The notes beneath the pieces were generated by a model. The model saw only the letters and a program-made list of their open reading frames with translations, searched no databases and was not told where the DNA came from. Shown piece after piece: positions 19,728 to 29,201 of a DNA stretch of 46,533 bases. The stretch covers positions 1-46,533 of the forward strand of contig WAJV01000087.1 in NCBI GenBank assembly GCA_015523725.1. Direction: 5' to 3'. Position 1 is the stretch's first letter. Each line of letters begins with the position of its first letter. The translations under genes were made by a program, and so were the position numbers. Origin of the DNA: Candidatus Geothermarchaeota archaeon. Lineage in GTDB: Archaea > Thermoproteota > Nitrososphaeria > Geothermarchaeales > JDFR-13.

Positions 19728-19841
19728 AGCCCCGTCGTCTAGCGGCCAAGGATGCCGGCCTCTGGATCGGCGCGAGAAGCGCCAATGGAATACGGCTGGA
19801 GGAGATAGCCGGTGACCCCGGTTCGAATCCGGGCGGGGCTA
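19728..19841 (+). tRNA. tRNA-Gln (anticodon CTG) with intron 19766-19806
   Basis: Acceptor AGCCCCG/CGGGGCT, T-arm CCCGG-TTCGAAT-CCGGG, anticodon stem CCGGC/GCCGG, loop CTCTGG|intron|A. Confidence 0.92.
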
Positions 19842-19869
19842 TTAAATTAAATTTCTGAAAAATAATTAA

Positions 19870-21711
19870 TTATTTTATTGGGTATTTATCTAAAATTATC
19901 AATCCTATTACTCCAATAATTGTGAGTGTTAACAATATATAATTATTGATATACATATATTTAGCTATTGCTATTTTAATCGAAGTTCCGTCAGATGTAA
20001 AGGTAGCAATCGATATTTTAATTAAAGAAACACCATCATCCAATAGCAATCCAGGGGAGAATATTTGATCTCTATTTGCTTGAAATAATCTTTTAATACT
20101 ATATTCTAATCTGTCTATTTTTAAATGTAACTCGATTCCATTATATAAAGGAAAACTTGCATTACCATCGTTCGACAATACAATATTAGAGCTATTCAAT
20201 ATTTCATGCCCCAAATAAGTAATTGAATGCCCCGAAATATGTATGGATCTTCTCTTAGCAATATCATAAAAAGAATAAAAATCACTTCCAGAATAACTCT
20301 CAGTAAATAATATAATTAAAGTTATACTCATTATGAGAGAATGCAATAAGAAACCCTGTTTCACCTTTTTCCTAAATGCCCAATAAATTATTGATAAAAA
20401 GGGGATAAGCAATAACATTGGAACATATGGCTTAGGTTCAAAGAGATTATATGTCTTCAATCCAATGAAAAATAATAATAAAAATAAAATTATTCCATAT
20501 ATTATATAGAAATTCTTCCACTTTACTAAAACTAATGAAATTAATGACGGCAATACAGCTGAAATAATAAACATCACAAATATAGCATATGTAAAATCTT
20601 CGCTAAGTATGGGATTAGCTCCATATGAAAAGTGAACGGATAAATTAACTGTCATAATCAGTGATATTAAAATAATTAATAAATATATAGAGGAGGTTGA
20701 TAATCTTATGTAATATTCTTCATCATCAGAAAACCATGGATAAAAAGGCCTTTTATAAACTTCTCTTCCCATTAATATGAAACCAACTATTGAAGAAAAA
20801 AGAATAGACTCGGCTACTTTATTAACATCGACCCCATTATAGCTACCAATTATTACTGGAGGAACCAAAAAAGTATTCAATATGGTAAAAAATATAAGTA
20901 AAAGAGTGGACGAAAATGCTAAACTACCTATTACTCTTTTATAACCCAATCTTAGAGAATCTTTCGTATACAGTAATACACTTAGACCAGCTATAATTAG
21001 AATATCAATTATCGAAAAGGAGGCTATGGTTCTGCCCGACTGATTAACAATCATTATATAGATTCTAAGCATAAACGATATAAAAAGAAAGACAATCGCT
21101 ATATTAATTATCTTTCTAATTATTCTGAGGATCCTATCTAATTTCTTTATCCATGTAGTAGAAATAAGTAATCCAAGAAGAATACTCATTAAAACAGATG
21201 AAAATATAAAAACATATGTGATAATAATCATGGGTTCATCTTGATAAATGTAACCTCCCATCCCATTATTTATGGTTATGCCTCTATTAGAATATATTCC
21301 TGAAAAAATCATAATTATATGTAAAACTATAACATATAAGGAGGTTCCCCATATAAATTTCCTAAACTCAATTCTCCCCATGTATCCATTTAATATAATC
21401 CTAATTATTCCCATGCTTATTATGAGAAAGAATGATAGAATAAGATACGTGTTACCAAATATAATAGAAGATATTACATGTATAAAAGATGCTCCGTTAT
21501 ACATATATTCAAAAACTATATCAAAAAGATAATTTTTAATATACATCATATGAGTATACAATCCAAATTCTAGTAATATTAGAAAAAACTGAATTATAAA
21601 TATAAATTTTTCAAGCAATCTCCTTTTATATGTATATCTTATTACAAAAAATATATGCAAAAAAGATACTAGAATAATAATATATGTGATTATTATCAGT
21701 AGATTAAGCAT
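19870..21711 (-). CDS. Large polytopic membrane protein, possibly distant CcmF/heme-lyase-like
   Basis: 613 aa with many TM segments. C-terminal extracytoplasmic domain (GHSITYLGHEILNSSN...) followed by a last TM, an architecture reminiscent of CcmF. No WWD-type signature seen. Confidence 0.4.
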   Translation of the reverse strand: MLNLLIIITYIIILVSFLHIFFVIRYTYKRRLLEKFIFIIQFFLILLEFGLYTHMMYIKNYLFDIVFEYMYNGASFIHVISSIIFGNTYLILSFFLIISMGIIRIILNGYMGRIEFRKFIWGTSLYVIVLHIIMIFSGIYSNRGITINNGMGGYIYQDEPMIIITYVFIFSSVLMSILLGLLISTTWIKKLDRILRIIRKIINIAIVFLFISFMLRIYIMIVNQSGRTIASFSIIDILIIAGLSVLLYTKDSLRLGYKRVIGSLAFSSTLLLIFFTILNTFLVPPVIIGSYNGVDVNKVAESILFSSIVGFILMGREVYKRPFYPWFSDDEEYYIRLSTSSIYLLIILISLIMTVNLSVHFSYGANPILSEDFTYAIFVMFIISAVLPSLISLVLVKWKNFYIIYGIILFLLLFFIGLKTYNLFEPKPYVPMLLLIPFLSIIYWAFRKKVKQGFLLHSLIMSITLIILFTESYSGSDFYSFYDIAKRRSIHISGHSITYLGHEILNSSNIVLSNDGNASFPLYNGIELHLKIDRLEYSIKRLFQANRDQIFSPGLLLDDGVSLIKISIATFTSDGTSIKIAIAKYMYINNYILLTLTIIGVIGLIILDKYPIK

Positions 21712-21712
21712 C

Positions 21713-22645
21713 TTAACCCCTCCTTACTCCTAGTTTATTAATTAGTAATCTCAGAATATTTTTATAAAAAGATTCTAGTGGTATGTCATCTATAATCGCT
21801 TGCGATTTAGTCATATATTTAGATATCAATTCATAAGAATATTCAAGTGCTTTATTTATTTCCATATTATAAGTATTAGTCAATACACCGATTAAATTTG
21901 GTTTGCCCACATCCATACCACTTGGTTTCCCCATAGTATTTGGATCGCCTACAAAATCTAGTACATCATCTCTATATTGGAAAGCCATACCAAGATACCT
22001 ACCCAATTTTTTAAATATGTGTATTAAATCATTTCTCCTCGCCACTAATGCGGTTGCTTCTAAAACTTTCTCGAAAAGGATAGCAGTCTTTTTATACACG
22101 ATTTTATTATAAACTTCTAGATCTACATTATATATTCTCCCAAGATAATTAAGTTCTAAAGCCTCTCCATCGCACAGATTTATTCCTGCTTCAGCAAATA
22201 TCCTAATCACATCACCGCCTAGACTAGATAATAGATAATTTGGATAAACTATCAATAAATCTCCCGCAATTATGGCCCTATTTATACCATATTGTCTATG
22301 CACTGTAGGAAGCCCTCTCCTAAAGCTTGAATCATCGATGATGTCATCATGAATAAGACTAGCGGTGTGATAGAGTTCTGCGGATGTCGATATTATTAAA
22401 ATTTTCTCTTTATCTCCCCCAATAGAAATACCCAAAATATAACTAAATATTCCGCGCACAAGTTTCCCTCTTCCAACTAGATGATATACAGCCTTTTTAA
22501 GTAGTTCATCATCAATAACTAGTCTTGAAAGAGCCTTTCTTAAGCTCTTTAGAATCTTTTTACCTACATCTTCTAAAAAATCAACATATTCCTTTGGAAC
22601 GTCGTCATCACCGATAAGCAAACTAACATTGTACCTGGTATCCAT
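21713..22645 (-). CDS. Polyprenyl (geranylgeranyl/farnesyl) diphosphate synthase
   Basis: First Asp-rich motif LIHDDIIDDSSFRRGLPTVH, second GMAFQYRDDVLDFVGDPNTMGKPSGMDV. Confidence 0.92.
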   Translation of the reverse strand: MDTRYNVSLLIGDDDVPKEYVDFLEDVGKKILKSLRKALSRLVIDDELLKKAVYHLVGRGKLVRGIFSYILGISIGGDKEKILIISTSAELYHTASLIHDDIIDDSSFRRGLPTVHRQYGINRAIIAGDLLIVYPNYLLSSLGGDVIRIFAEAGINLCDGEALELNYLGRIYNVDLEVYNKIVYKKTAILFEKVLEATALVARRNDLIHIFKKLGRYLGMAFQYRDDVLDFVGDPNTMGKPSGMDVGKPNLIGVLTNTYNMEINKALEYSYELISKYMTKSQAIIDDIPLESFYKNILRLLINKLGVRRG

Positions 22646-22767
22646 ATTTATCCTCCCACATAGAGCATTTTTAATAAAAAAATAATAAATAAATACTTAA
22701 TTCAGATACATACTTTAGTAGTAATTAACACTAATATATAAAATATTTTTTGGAGTGGTGCTAAGAG

Positions 22768-23421
22768 ATGCCGGGGTTTACATCGATTCTTTTAGCTTTA
22801 TCAGCTGCTTTTGGTGGTTTGATTTCAATATTCACATGGTATATATTTAATTCGATAAATCATATCTATAAAACATTTCAATTAAAAGAAATTAAATTAA
22901 TATATTATGGATTTACATCTTTTTTTATATCTTCATTATTCCTATTCATTATGAACACTATATCCCTAGCTGTAGATATTACGATGTCTATTCCTGAGAA
23001 TACTCTAAAAACGATTAATGAAATATCGTATATCTTTTACAACTTATATTTAATTATAGGGCTCATGCTACTAATTACTTCCTATCAAAGAACCGAGAAC
23101 TTGCGAACTGGCTTATCATTGATTTTTATAGGACTCCCATTTGGCATAGAATTTACAGACATATTGAGAATCATGTCAACTATATTAATTGTTGAGTTAA
23201 TAATTTTTACATCCATTACAATTAGGAATAAACATAAACTATTTAGTAGTAGTCTTTGGATAATATCACAATTATTAATAATGACTGGACGGTTAATTAA
23301 TCTCATTTTTCCAGGCGAATTCACATATATTGCTGTAATATACTTCGACTTATTTGCATTTACAAGTCTCGTTTTAATGATGCTAGAAGCTAAAGAAAAG
23401 GTAATGAGAAGTGAAATATAG
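22768..23421 (+). CDS. Hypothetical polytopic membrane protein
   Basis: 217 aa with about 7 hydrophobic segments; family not recognised. Confidence 0.6.
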   Translation: MPGFTSILLALSAAFGGLISIFTWYIFNSINHIYKTFQLKEIKLIYYGFTSFFISSLFLFIMNTISLAVDITMSIPENTLKTINEISYIFYNLYLIIGLMLLITSYQRTENLRTGLSLIFIGLPFGIEFTDILRIMSTILIVELIIFTSITIRNKHKLFSSSLWIISQLLIMTGRLINLIFPGEFTYIAVIYFDLFAFTSLVLMMLEAKEKVMRSEI

Positions 23422-23704
23422 ACCAGATTTAGTAATATTGTTAGATATATTGGAATCCCTCAACAAGGAAGGGGTAACGATAAGTCATATATGCACCTAC
23501 TCAAATATGCCCAATCCAAGGGTAAAAGAGAAACTAAGCCAGATGATAGAAGGGGGATTAATAGAGGAGATAAGAAGGGAGGATGGGAAGAGACTATATA
23601 GAATAACAGATAAAGGAATCAAGACGAGAAACAAAATAAGGGAGATAGTAATCTTATTAAATGAATTAGGCCTCATAAACGTAAATAGGAAAAACTTAGT
23701 ATGA
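23411..23704 (+). CDS. Winged-helix transcriptional regulator-like protein
   Basis: GVTISHICTYSNMPNPRVKEKLSQMIEGGLIEEIRREDGKRLYRITDKG. Overlaps the preceding membrane protein gene. Confidence 0.75.
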   Translation: MKYRPDLVILLDILESLNKEGVTISHICTYSNMPNPRVKEKLSQMIEGGLIEEIRREDGKRLYRITDKGIKTRNKIREIVILLNELGLINVNRKNLV

Positions 23705-23708
23705 CAAA

Positions 23709-24398
23709 TTATATATATTCCAAAAACTTATAACCACCACATTCAACCAAGAAACCAATCAAAGACTCATGCCTCACAGTATACTCCAAATCCTTATCAA
23801 CAGGAGTAATCCTAAGATCCTCAACTCCATTTCCACCAAGAAAATCAAATTTATTGAAAAGAATCCACTCCCCCAAAAACGACAATATAATTCTAGATAC
23901 ATACATATAACCCATCAAGGCAGAGACCAGATCCTCATCCGTAGCGACAAATACGGGTAGTGAACTGCCTAAGACTACCTCCACCCCACCGACACCATCA
24001 AGCTTCACAACACGCCTCCCATCCAGAAAACCCTCCAACTTACCTCTACCCAATTGAATAACATCACTATACCTAACAGAATCATCAACACCACCAACCC
24101 CATGCAGTAGAGTAAGGTCGATAGACAATATATTGTGTTTATAGGAAAACAGTCTCAGAACCCTATTTAATCTACGGGAATTATACATAATACCATATAT
24201 CGGTCTCCTACGCACACCCAAAGTCTCACTAGCCCCTAGCAAATCATAAAGCTTCACCGGATTAACCACTACAGAATCACGAGTCAACATATATAGCGAC
24301 TCATCCAAATAAATCTCCCTAGTCTCAAACCCACTCAAGAAACCATTGACATAATCCCCTAGTAAATTAGAATAAAAAGATTTTAGGCAACTATACAT
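23709..24398 (-). CDS. Hypothetical protein
   Basis: 229-aa ORF directly downstream of the GAPDH gene on the same strand; no family recognised. Confidence 0.55.
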   Translation of the reverse strand: MYSCLKSFYSNLLGDYVNGFLSGFETREIYLDESLYMLTRDSVVVNPVKLYDLLGASETLGVRRRPIYGIMYNSRRLNRVLRLFSYKHNILSIDLTLLHGVGGVDDSVRYSDVIQLGRGKLEGFLDGRRVVKLDGVGGVEVVLGSSLPVFVATDEDLVSALMGYMYVSRIILSFLGEWILFNKFDFLGGNGVEDLRITPVDKDLEYTVRHESLIGFLVECGGYKFLEYI

Positions 24399-24410
24399 CG
24401 AATCCTATCC

Positions 24411-25415
24411 TCATCCAACCAATCTCCCAATCAACTTAGCCAAATGATAGGAATACCCAAACTCATTATCGTACCAAGCCACCGTCTTAACGACACGCCC
24501 CCCACTAACTGAAGTGAGTAGACTATCATATATCGATAGATATGGTAAATCAATTATATCGCTAGATACAACGGGATCCTCAATATACAGCAGGGACTCA
24601 GATAACTCACCCTCCGCAGCCTCCCTGAAAGCCTTATTCACATCCTCCTTACTTACCTCCTTAGAAACCAATACATTTAGGTCCACTAAAGACCCATCGC
24701 TAACAGGAACCCTAACAGCGATAGCATTCAATCTACCCTTTAGATGTGGATATATTTGGAAAATTGCCTTAGCCGCACCAGTACTGGTTGGGACAATATT
24801 GACAGCCGCAGCCCGAGCCCTCCTAAAATCCCTATGAACACTATCCAATAACCTCTGATCATTTGTATAAGCATGTATAGTAGTCATCTGACCAGCCTCA
24901 ATACCAAAATTCTCCTCCAAAACCTTAATCAAGGGAGCCAATGCATTCGTAGTACACGAACCCATTGAAACGACCTTATGCTTACTCCCATCAAATTCAC
25001 TCTCATTAAGATATGGAAGAATCATTATATCTGGGTCTGGCATAGGGGCGGATACAAAGACATATTCTACACCATTGCCTAAGTGAAGGGACGCTGCCCT
25101 ATGCTCCCTAAAAATACCCGAGGCTTCAACAACGACATCAACATCCTTCTTATGCCAAGGAATCTCAGCCGGATTCTTATAACTAAATACCTTAACCTCC
25201 ATGTCTCCAACAACAATATTATCCCCATTCACCGATACACTATGATTCAGCCTACCATGTATACTATCATACTTCAATAAATGGGCCAAGAGAGAGACAC
25301 TAGTTATGTCATTAATTGCAACTACATCAACGCCATCAATCTCCAAAGAACTCCTGAAGAACATCCGACCAATCCTACCGAAACCATTAATACCAACTCT
25401 AACCAATCGATACAC
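24411..25415 (-). CDS. gap: Glyceraldehyde-3-phosphate dehydrogenase, bacterial/eukaryotic (class I) type
   Basis: VGINGFGRIGRMFFR, VVAINDI, VVVEASGIF, SMGSCTTNALAPL, TTIHAYTNDQRLLD, RRARAAAVNIVPTSTGAAKAI, WYDNEFGYSYH. Confidence 0.93.
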   Translation of the reverse strand: MYRLVRVGINGFGRIGRMFFRSSLEIDGVDVVAINDITSVSLLAHLLKYDSIHGRLNHSVSVNGDNIVVGDMEVKVFSYKNPAEIPWHKKDVDVVVEASGIFREHRAASLHLGNGVEYVFVSAPMPDPDIMILPYLNESEFDGSKHKVVSMGSCTTNALAPLIKVLEENFGIEAGQMTTIHAYTNDQRLLDSVHRDFRRARAAAVNIVPTSTGAAKAIFQIYPHLKGRLNAIAVRVPVSDGSLVDLNVLVSKEVSKEDVNKAFREAAEGELSESLLYIEDPVVSSDIIDLPYLSIYDSLLTSVSGGRVVKTVAWYDNEFGYSYHLAKLIGRLVG

Positions 25416-25565
25416 CCCCCGACAAGCAGTAGAGATAACTCGATAATTAATAAATTAACAAACAACCCCTTATAATTATATAAGACTCCGCGATAATATT
25501 ATATCAAGGAGGTATCCACTAATAAAATCCAAATAAATACTGAAAAATATCCCACATTTAGGTTA

Positions 25566-26195
25566 ATGGAGTTGATTAGCTTGGAAATTAGGGAGGAGCT
25601 CGTGAAAATAATAGCCAGGCTAGGAATACTCTCCTTCGGAGATTATATACTTGCCAATGGAATACATACACAATATTACCTAGACTTCTCACTTCTAGCC
25701 AACAACCCTAGATATCTAGATAAAGTCGTCGACTTTATAATATATAAAATAAAGAACAGGAATATAGATACAGATGTAACGAAACTAGTAGGGATCATGA
25801 ACAAAGGATCACTCCTAGTAATTCCCTCATCCATAAAGATGGGGAAGCCATTCGCCCTCTTCGGCAAATACGAGAATAAGGTCTTAATAGGCACCCTAGA
25901 CCCAAACGATAAAGTACTAATAATAGATGATTTAATCAGTAGCGGTAAAACAATAAGTAGAATATCGAGAATACTGAAAAATATGTATAAATGTAGTATA
26001 AATAAGGCAGTGGTAATCTTGGACAGGGAGGATGGAGGGATACCCAGGTTAAAGAAAATGGGAATCAACGTATATCCGTTAATAAAAATGAGTGAACTAA
26101 TAGACCTAATGTATGGAATGGGAATAGTAGGTGATGAAGAGAAGGATATAGTTTATTCAGAAATTAAATTAAGGAAAAGAGGATTACGGCGATAA
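25566..26195 (+). CDS. pyrE: Orotate phosphoribosyltransferase
   Basis: LGILSFGDYILANGIHTQYYLDFSLL and PRPP-binding VLIIDDLISSGKTISR. Confidence 0.88.
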   Translation: MELISLEIREELVKIIARLGILSFGDYILANGIHTQYYLDFSLLANNPRYLDKVVDFIIYKIKNRNIDTDVTKLVGIMNKGSLLVIPSSIKMGKPFALFGKYENKVLIGTLDPNDKVLIIDDLISSGKTISRISRILKNMYKCSINKAVVILDREDGGIPRLKKMGINVYPLIKMSELIDLMYGMGIVGDEEKDIVYSEIKLRKRGLRR

Positions 26196-27045
26196 CCCCA
26201 CCAACAAAACCAGATATAAAATTAACCATATGATTATCAATAAACCTAACTCCAGATAAATACATAGATTCCTTACCGCAATGAATATGTGACTCAACCA
26301 CATTCCCACATACAACACACTTATACTTACCCTGAATAGAAGCCCCCAAGAAACTATCGAAAAAGCTCCCCAACGCACCGGAAACAGCAATAACAAATAA
26401 TATAACATATTCCCTTCCCTTAGAATAAATCAATGGAGAAAAACCAATCAATGTAAATCTAGTCAATGGATTAAAACCACTCACCAAATATGCAAGGAAA
26501 CCAAACAATATAGAGAAAAGTATACTAGCTAAACTACCCAATAAAGTCACTCCACCGGACGACCCAGGCTCCACATAACTATCAGGATCAATTATAAATC
26601 TAGGTTTATGCCTACTCAACATACCTATCTCGGTCGCCGAAGTGTCAGCCACCATACTCGCCAAAGACCCCATAAAAAAGATCTCCCACAACAGCTTAAC
26701 AGAGGGATCCTTAAAAAAGTAAATCATAACAGATGATATCATCGGCCAAAAACCATTAGCAACAACATTTGGCCAAGCCCTCGTCCCAACCTTCTCACCA
26801 ATAGGATTATATAACCTCTTAATATCCCTACCAATCCTCGACAAAACACTACCCAAGATAAGGAAACTTAACAATAGAATAAAATTATCAAACCCTCCAA
26901 ATACCAGAATCGGAACACCCACAATCAAGCCTGCTACAAATCCATCCAACGTTAAAACATTTAAATAAAATGCCGTAAGGCCGATTAGGCATACTATACC
27001 AAAGCCATATAGAAGTGTTGAAACATAAAGTGGTTCTAGGAACAT
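26164..27045 (-). CDS. DUF92-family membrane protein
   Basis: Polytopic; SLASMVADTSATEIGMLSRHKPRFI and EPGSSGGVTLLGSLAS. Confidence 0.85.
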   Translation of the reverse strand: MFLEPLYVSTLLYGFGIVCLIGLTAFYLNVLTLDGFVAGLIVGVPILVFGGFDNFILLLSFLILGSVLSRIGRDIKRLYNPIGEKVGTRAWPNVVANGFWPMISSVMIYFFKDPSVKLLWEIFFMGSLASMVADTSATEIGMLSRHKPRFIIDPDSYVEPGSSGGVTLLGSLASILFSILFGFLAYLVSGFNPLTRFTLIGFSPLIYSKGREYVILFVIAVSGALGSFFDSFLGASIQGKYKCVVCGNVVESHIHCGKESMYLSGVRFIDNHMVNFISGFVGGVIAVILFSLI

Positions 27046-27050
27046 CGTAA

Positions 27051-27782
27051 CTACCTACCCAACAACCCCTCCGAAAATCTTATAAGTCTATCCACAAGCT
27101 CATCATCAGACTCCACATTGGATAAAACATAGATAACCCTCTCCCTCTCAGCCAGCTTAATAGAAAGCCTATCAACAACCCTAGGCCTATGGATTACAAC
27201 CATCCTAGGCTTCAGAGGATATACCCTAACAGCCACCATAGGAGACCTCCCAGTAGAAACATTGGTAAATATCACAGCCCTCTCAGTCGTCCTACCAAAA
27301 AGCCTAAAGAAACTATCACCACTCATTAATAAAATAGCTTTCAAGCTATCTATTAAAGTAAAACCATACAATAATGACTTATCAACCAAATCTCCATTAG
27401 CTAATACCTCACCATCAACAACATCAATAAACTCAGAAGCCCTAAACGGCTCCATAAAATCCTTAATAACCAATACAGGCTCAGGGATATCCTCACCCAA
27501 AGCCATATTCAAGACAAGAGAAAGAGCCCTACCACCCCTCCTAAGATCCAACTCAACCAAAGAATCAACAAACTTTTTAAGAAACCTAGTTCCAGGAGTC
27601 CTACGACGCTCACTCTCATACTCAGAAATCACTGAAGGAGAAATACCCATCCACTCCGCCAAATCAACCTGACTAACCCCAAATAGATTCCTCCACTTCT
27701 TTAAAGCCTTATTAATAGATGGAGAAACCAATATATCACCAAAAATATAACGCTTCACCCTATCAATAGAATACTGACTCAT
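27051..27782 (-). CDS. Archaeal HTH (Cro/CI-type) transcriptional regulator
   Basis: WRNLFGVSQVDLAEWMGISPSVISEYESERRRTPGTRFLKKFV. Start placed at MSQYSIDRVKRY. Confidence 0.85.
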   Translation of the reverse strand: MSQYSIDRVKRYIFGDILVSPSINKALKKWRNLFGVSQVDLAEWMGISPSVISEYESERRRTPGTRFLKKFVDSLVELDLRRGGRALSLVLNMALGEDIPEPVLVIKDFMEPFRASEFIDVVDGEVLANGDLVDKSLLYGFTLIDSLKAILLMSGDSFFRLFGRTTERAVIFTNVSTGRSPMVAVRVYPLKPRMVVIHRPRVVDRLSIKLAERERVIYVLSNVESDDELVDRLIRFSEGLLGR

Positions 27783-27856
27783 CACCACCACTACAACACA
27801 GAAATACAAATCATTATTATAACCAAATAATATGTAAATATTTATTTTGACCAAAC

Positions 27857-28831
27857 ATGAAAAAAATAGATTTCAGACTCACACCAACGGAAAGAAAAGA
27901 TTGGATAAAAATAACAACAGAAACAAATAATTTAATAAATGAAGTGAAGAAAGAAATCTCAACACTACTTAAAATAGAGCCTAGAGACATATACCTAACT
28001 AATAACATAAAACCCTGGTACTTCCTACCACACCTACTTGTCGAGGGAATAGACAGGTCAATCAATATAGTACTCGATGATGAAAATAAAATACTCATCG
28101 AGACCTCAAAATTGATAAGAAAAGCCGGGATGACCCTAGAATACATACCCCCACCCAAAAGACTCGATGAAAAAATATTCGAACACTACAACCCACGACA
28201 CATATTCAGCCTAATAACAAGCCTAGTAAAACCAGTAACAGGTCGCAGGATAAGGATACAAGATATAGCAAAATATCTGTACTCAAATAACATAAAGCTA
28301 ATATTAGACATATCCTACGCACTAGGAACAATCAACATAAATTCCAAAAAAATAAACCCAGACATCCTAATATCAAACCCATACTTCGTATCAGGCTCGA
28401 ATCAAATAGGAATAATATACATAAACCAAGACACAATCGAAATACAAGAGTTAAAAAGGCCATACAACCTAATAGAAAAGTTAAGCAACGTAATTCAAAA
28501 ATCAACACTTAAAACCCTATTAAACAACCTAAAAGAGATAAATGAGACAGGTATAAAAGAGATAGAGAATAAAATATTATCCCTAGGCGGCTGGATGATA
28601 GATGAACTAAGGAAAAAAGGATACAAAATATTAACACCAATACAGAGAGACGAGAGAGCAGGAATAATATCTATACAAACCGATGAGAAAACCAATGTAT
28701 TATATAGGGAATTGGAAAAGGAGAATATATATGTAGATAATCTAGGAGGAATTATAAGAATATGTCTAACTCACAGACATAATGATGAAGATATAAAGCA
28801 ACTACTCAAAATATTTAGCAGAGTAAGTTAG
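27857..28831 (+). CDS. Divergent class V aminotransferase/cysteine desulfurase-fold protein, apparently lacking the PLP lysine
   Basis: IFSLITSLVKPVTGRRIRIQDIAKYLYSNNIKLILDISYALGTININSKKINPDILISNPYFVSGSNQIGIIYIN collinear with Csd/SufS; C-terminal GGIIRICLTHRHNDEDIKQLL. Confidence 0.72.
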   Translation: MKKIDFRLTPTERKDWIKITTETNNLINEVKKEISTLLKIEPRDIYLTNNIKPWYFLPHLLVEGIDRSINIVLDDENKILIETSKLIRKAGMTLEYIPPPKRLDEKIFEHYNPRHIFSLITSLVKPVTGRRIRIQDIAKYLYSNNIKLILDISYALGTININSKKINPDILISNPYFVSGSNQIGIIYINQDTIEIQELKRPYNLIEKLSNVIQKSTLKTLLNNLKEINETGIKEIENKILSLGGWMIDELRKKGYKILTPIQRDERAGIISIQTDEKTNVLYRELEKENIYVDNLGGIIRICLTHRHNDEDIKQLLKIFSRVS

Positions 28832-28850
28832 GATCCAAAATATACGAAAA

Positions 28851-29138
28851 TCAAGTCTCTTCCCTAGCCAACCTTTCAGCATAACCACCTATCCTGACTA
28901 CACCGAAATGAATGGCGCATGAAACACAATATTCCTTAACAATCTTCTTTCTAAATATCACCGCACCCTGCTTCTTAAGCTCCTTCTCCAACTGCCTATC
29001 AACCAGTGAAACCCACCTCTCAACCCTAATCGCCTTATCCCTAGGAATCCTAGCACCACAGTTAGAACAATACGTATATCCCTCTCTACCCTTACCCTTC
29101 CTCTTAGCCCTACCACGATTCTTCCTCTTCTTCGGCAT
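28851..29138 (-). CDS. rps26e: 30S ribosomal protein S26e
   Basis: MPKKRKNRGRAKRKGKG...YCSNCGARIPRDKAIR...VKEYCVSCAIHFGVVR. Confidence 0.92.
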   Translation of the reverse strand: MPKKRKNRGRAKRKGKGREGYTYCSNCGARIPRDKAIRVERWVSLVDRQLEKELKKQGAVIFRKKIVKEYCVSCAIHFGVVRIGGYAERLAREET

Positions 29139-29201
29139 CACATCCACCTTGCTAACCAATATTTAGCCTAGTAAGTATATTAACTTTTATTTAGAGAAAA
29201 G

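Noticed and set aside
19841-23710. Complete integrated element bounded by a tRNA-Gln 3' repeat
   Set aside because: By eye I found no second copy of the tRNA 3' end and no integrase; only the compositional anomaly is supported.
27262-27672. Plus-strand 136-aa ORF
   Set aside because: Shadow of the HTH regulator gene on the opposite strand.
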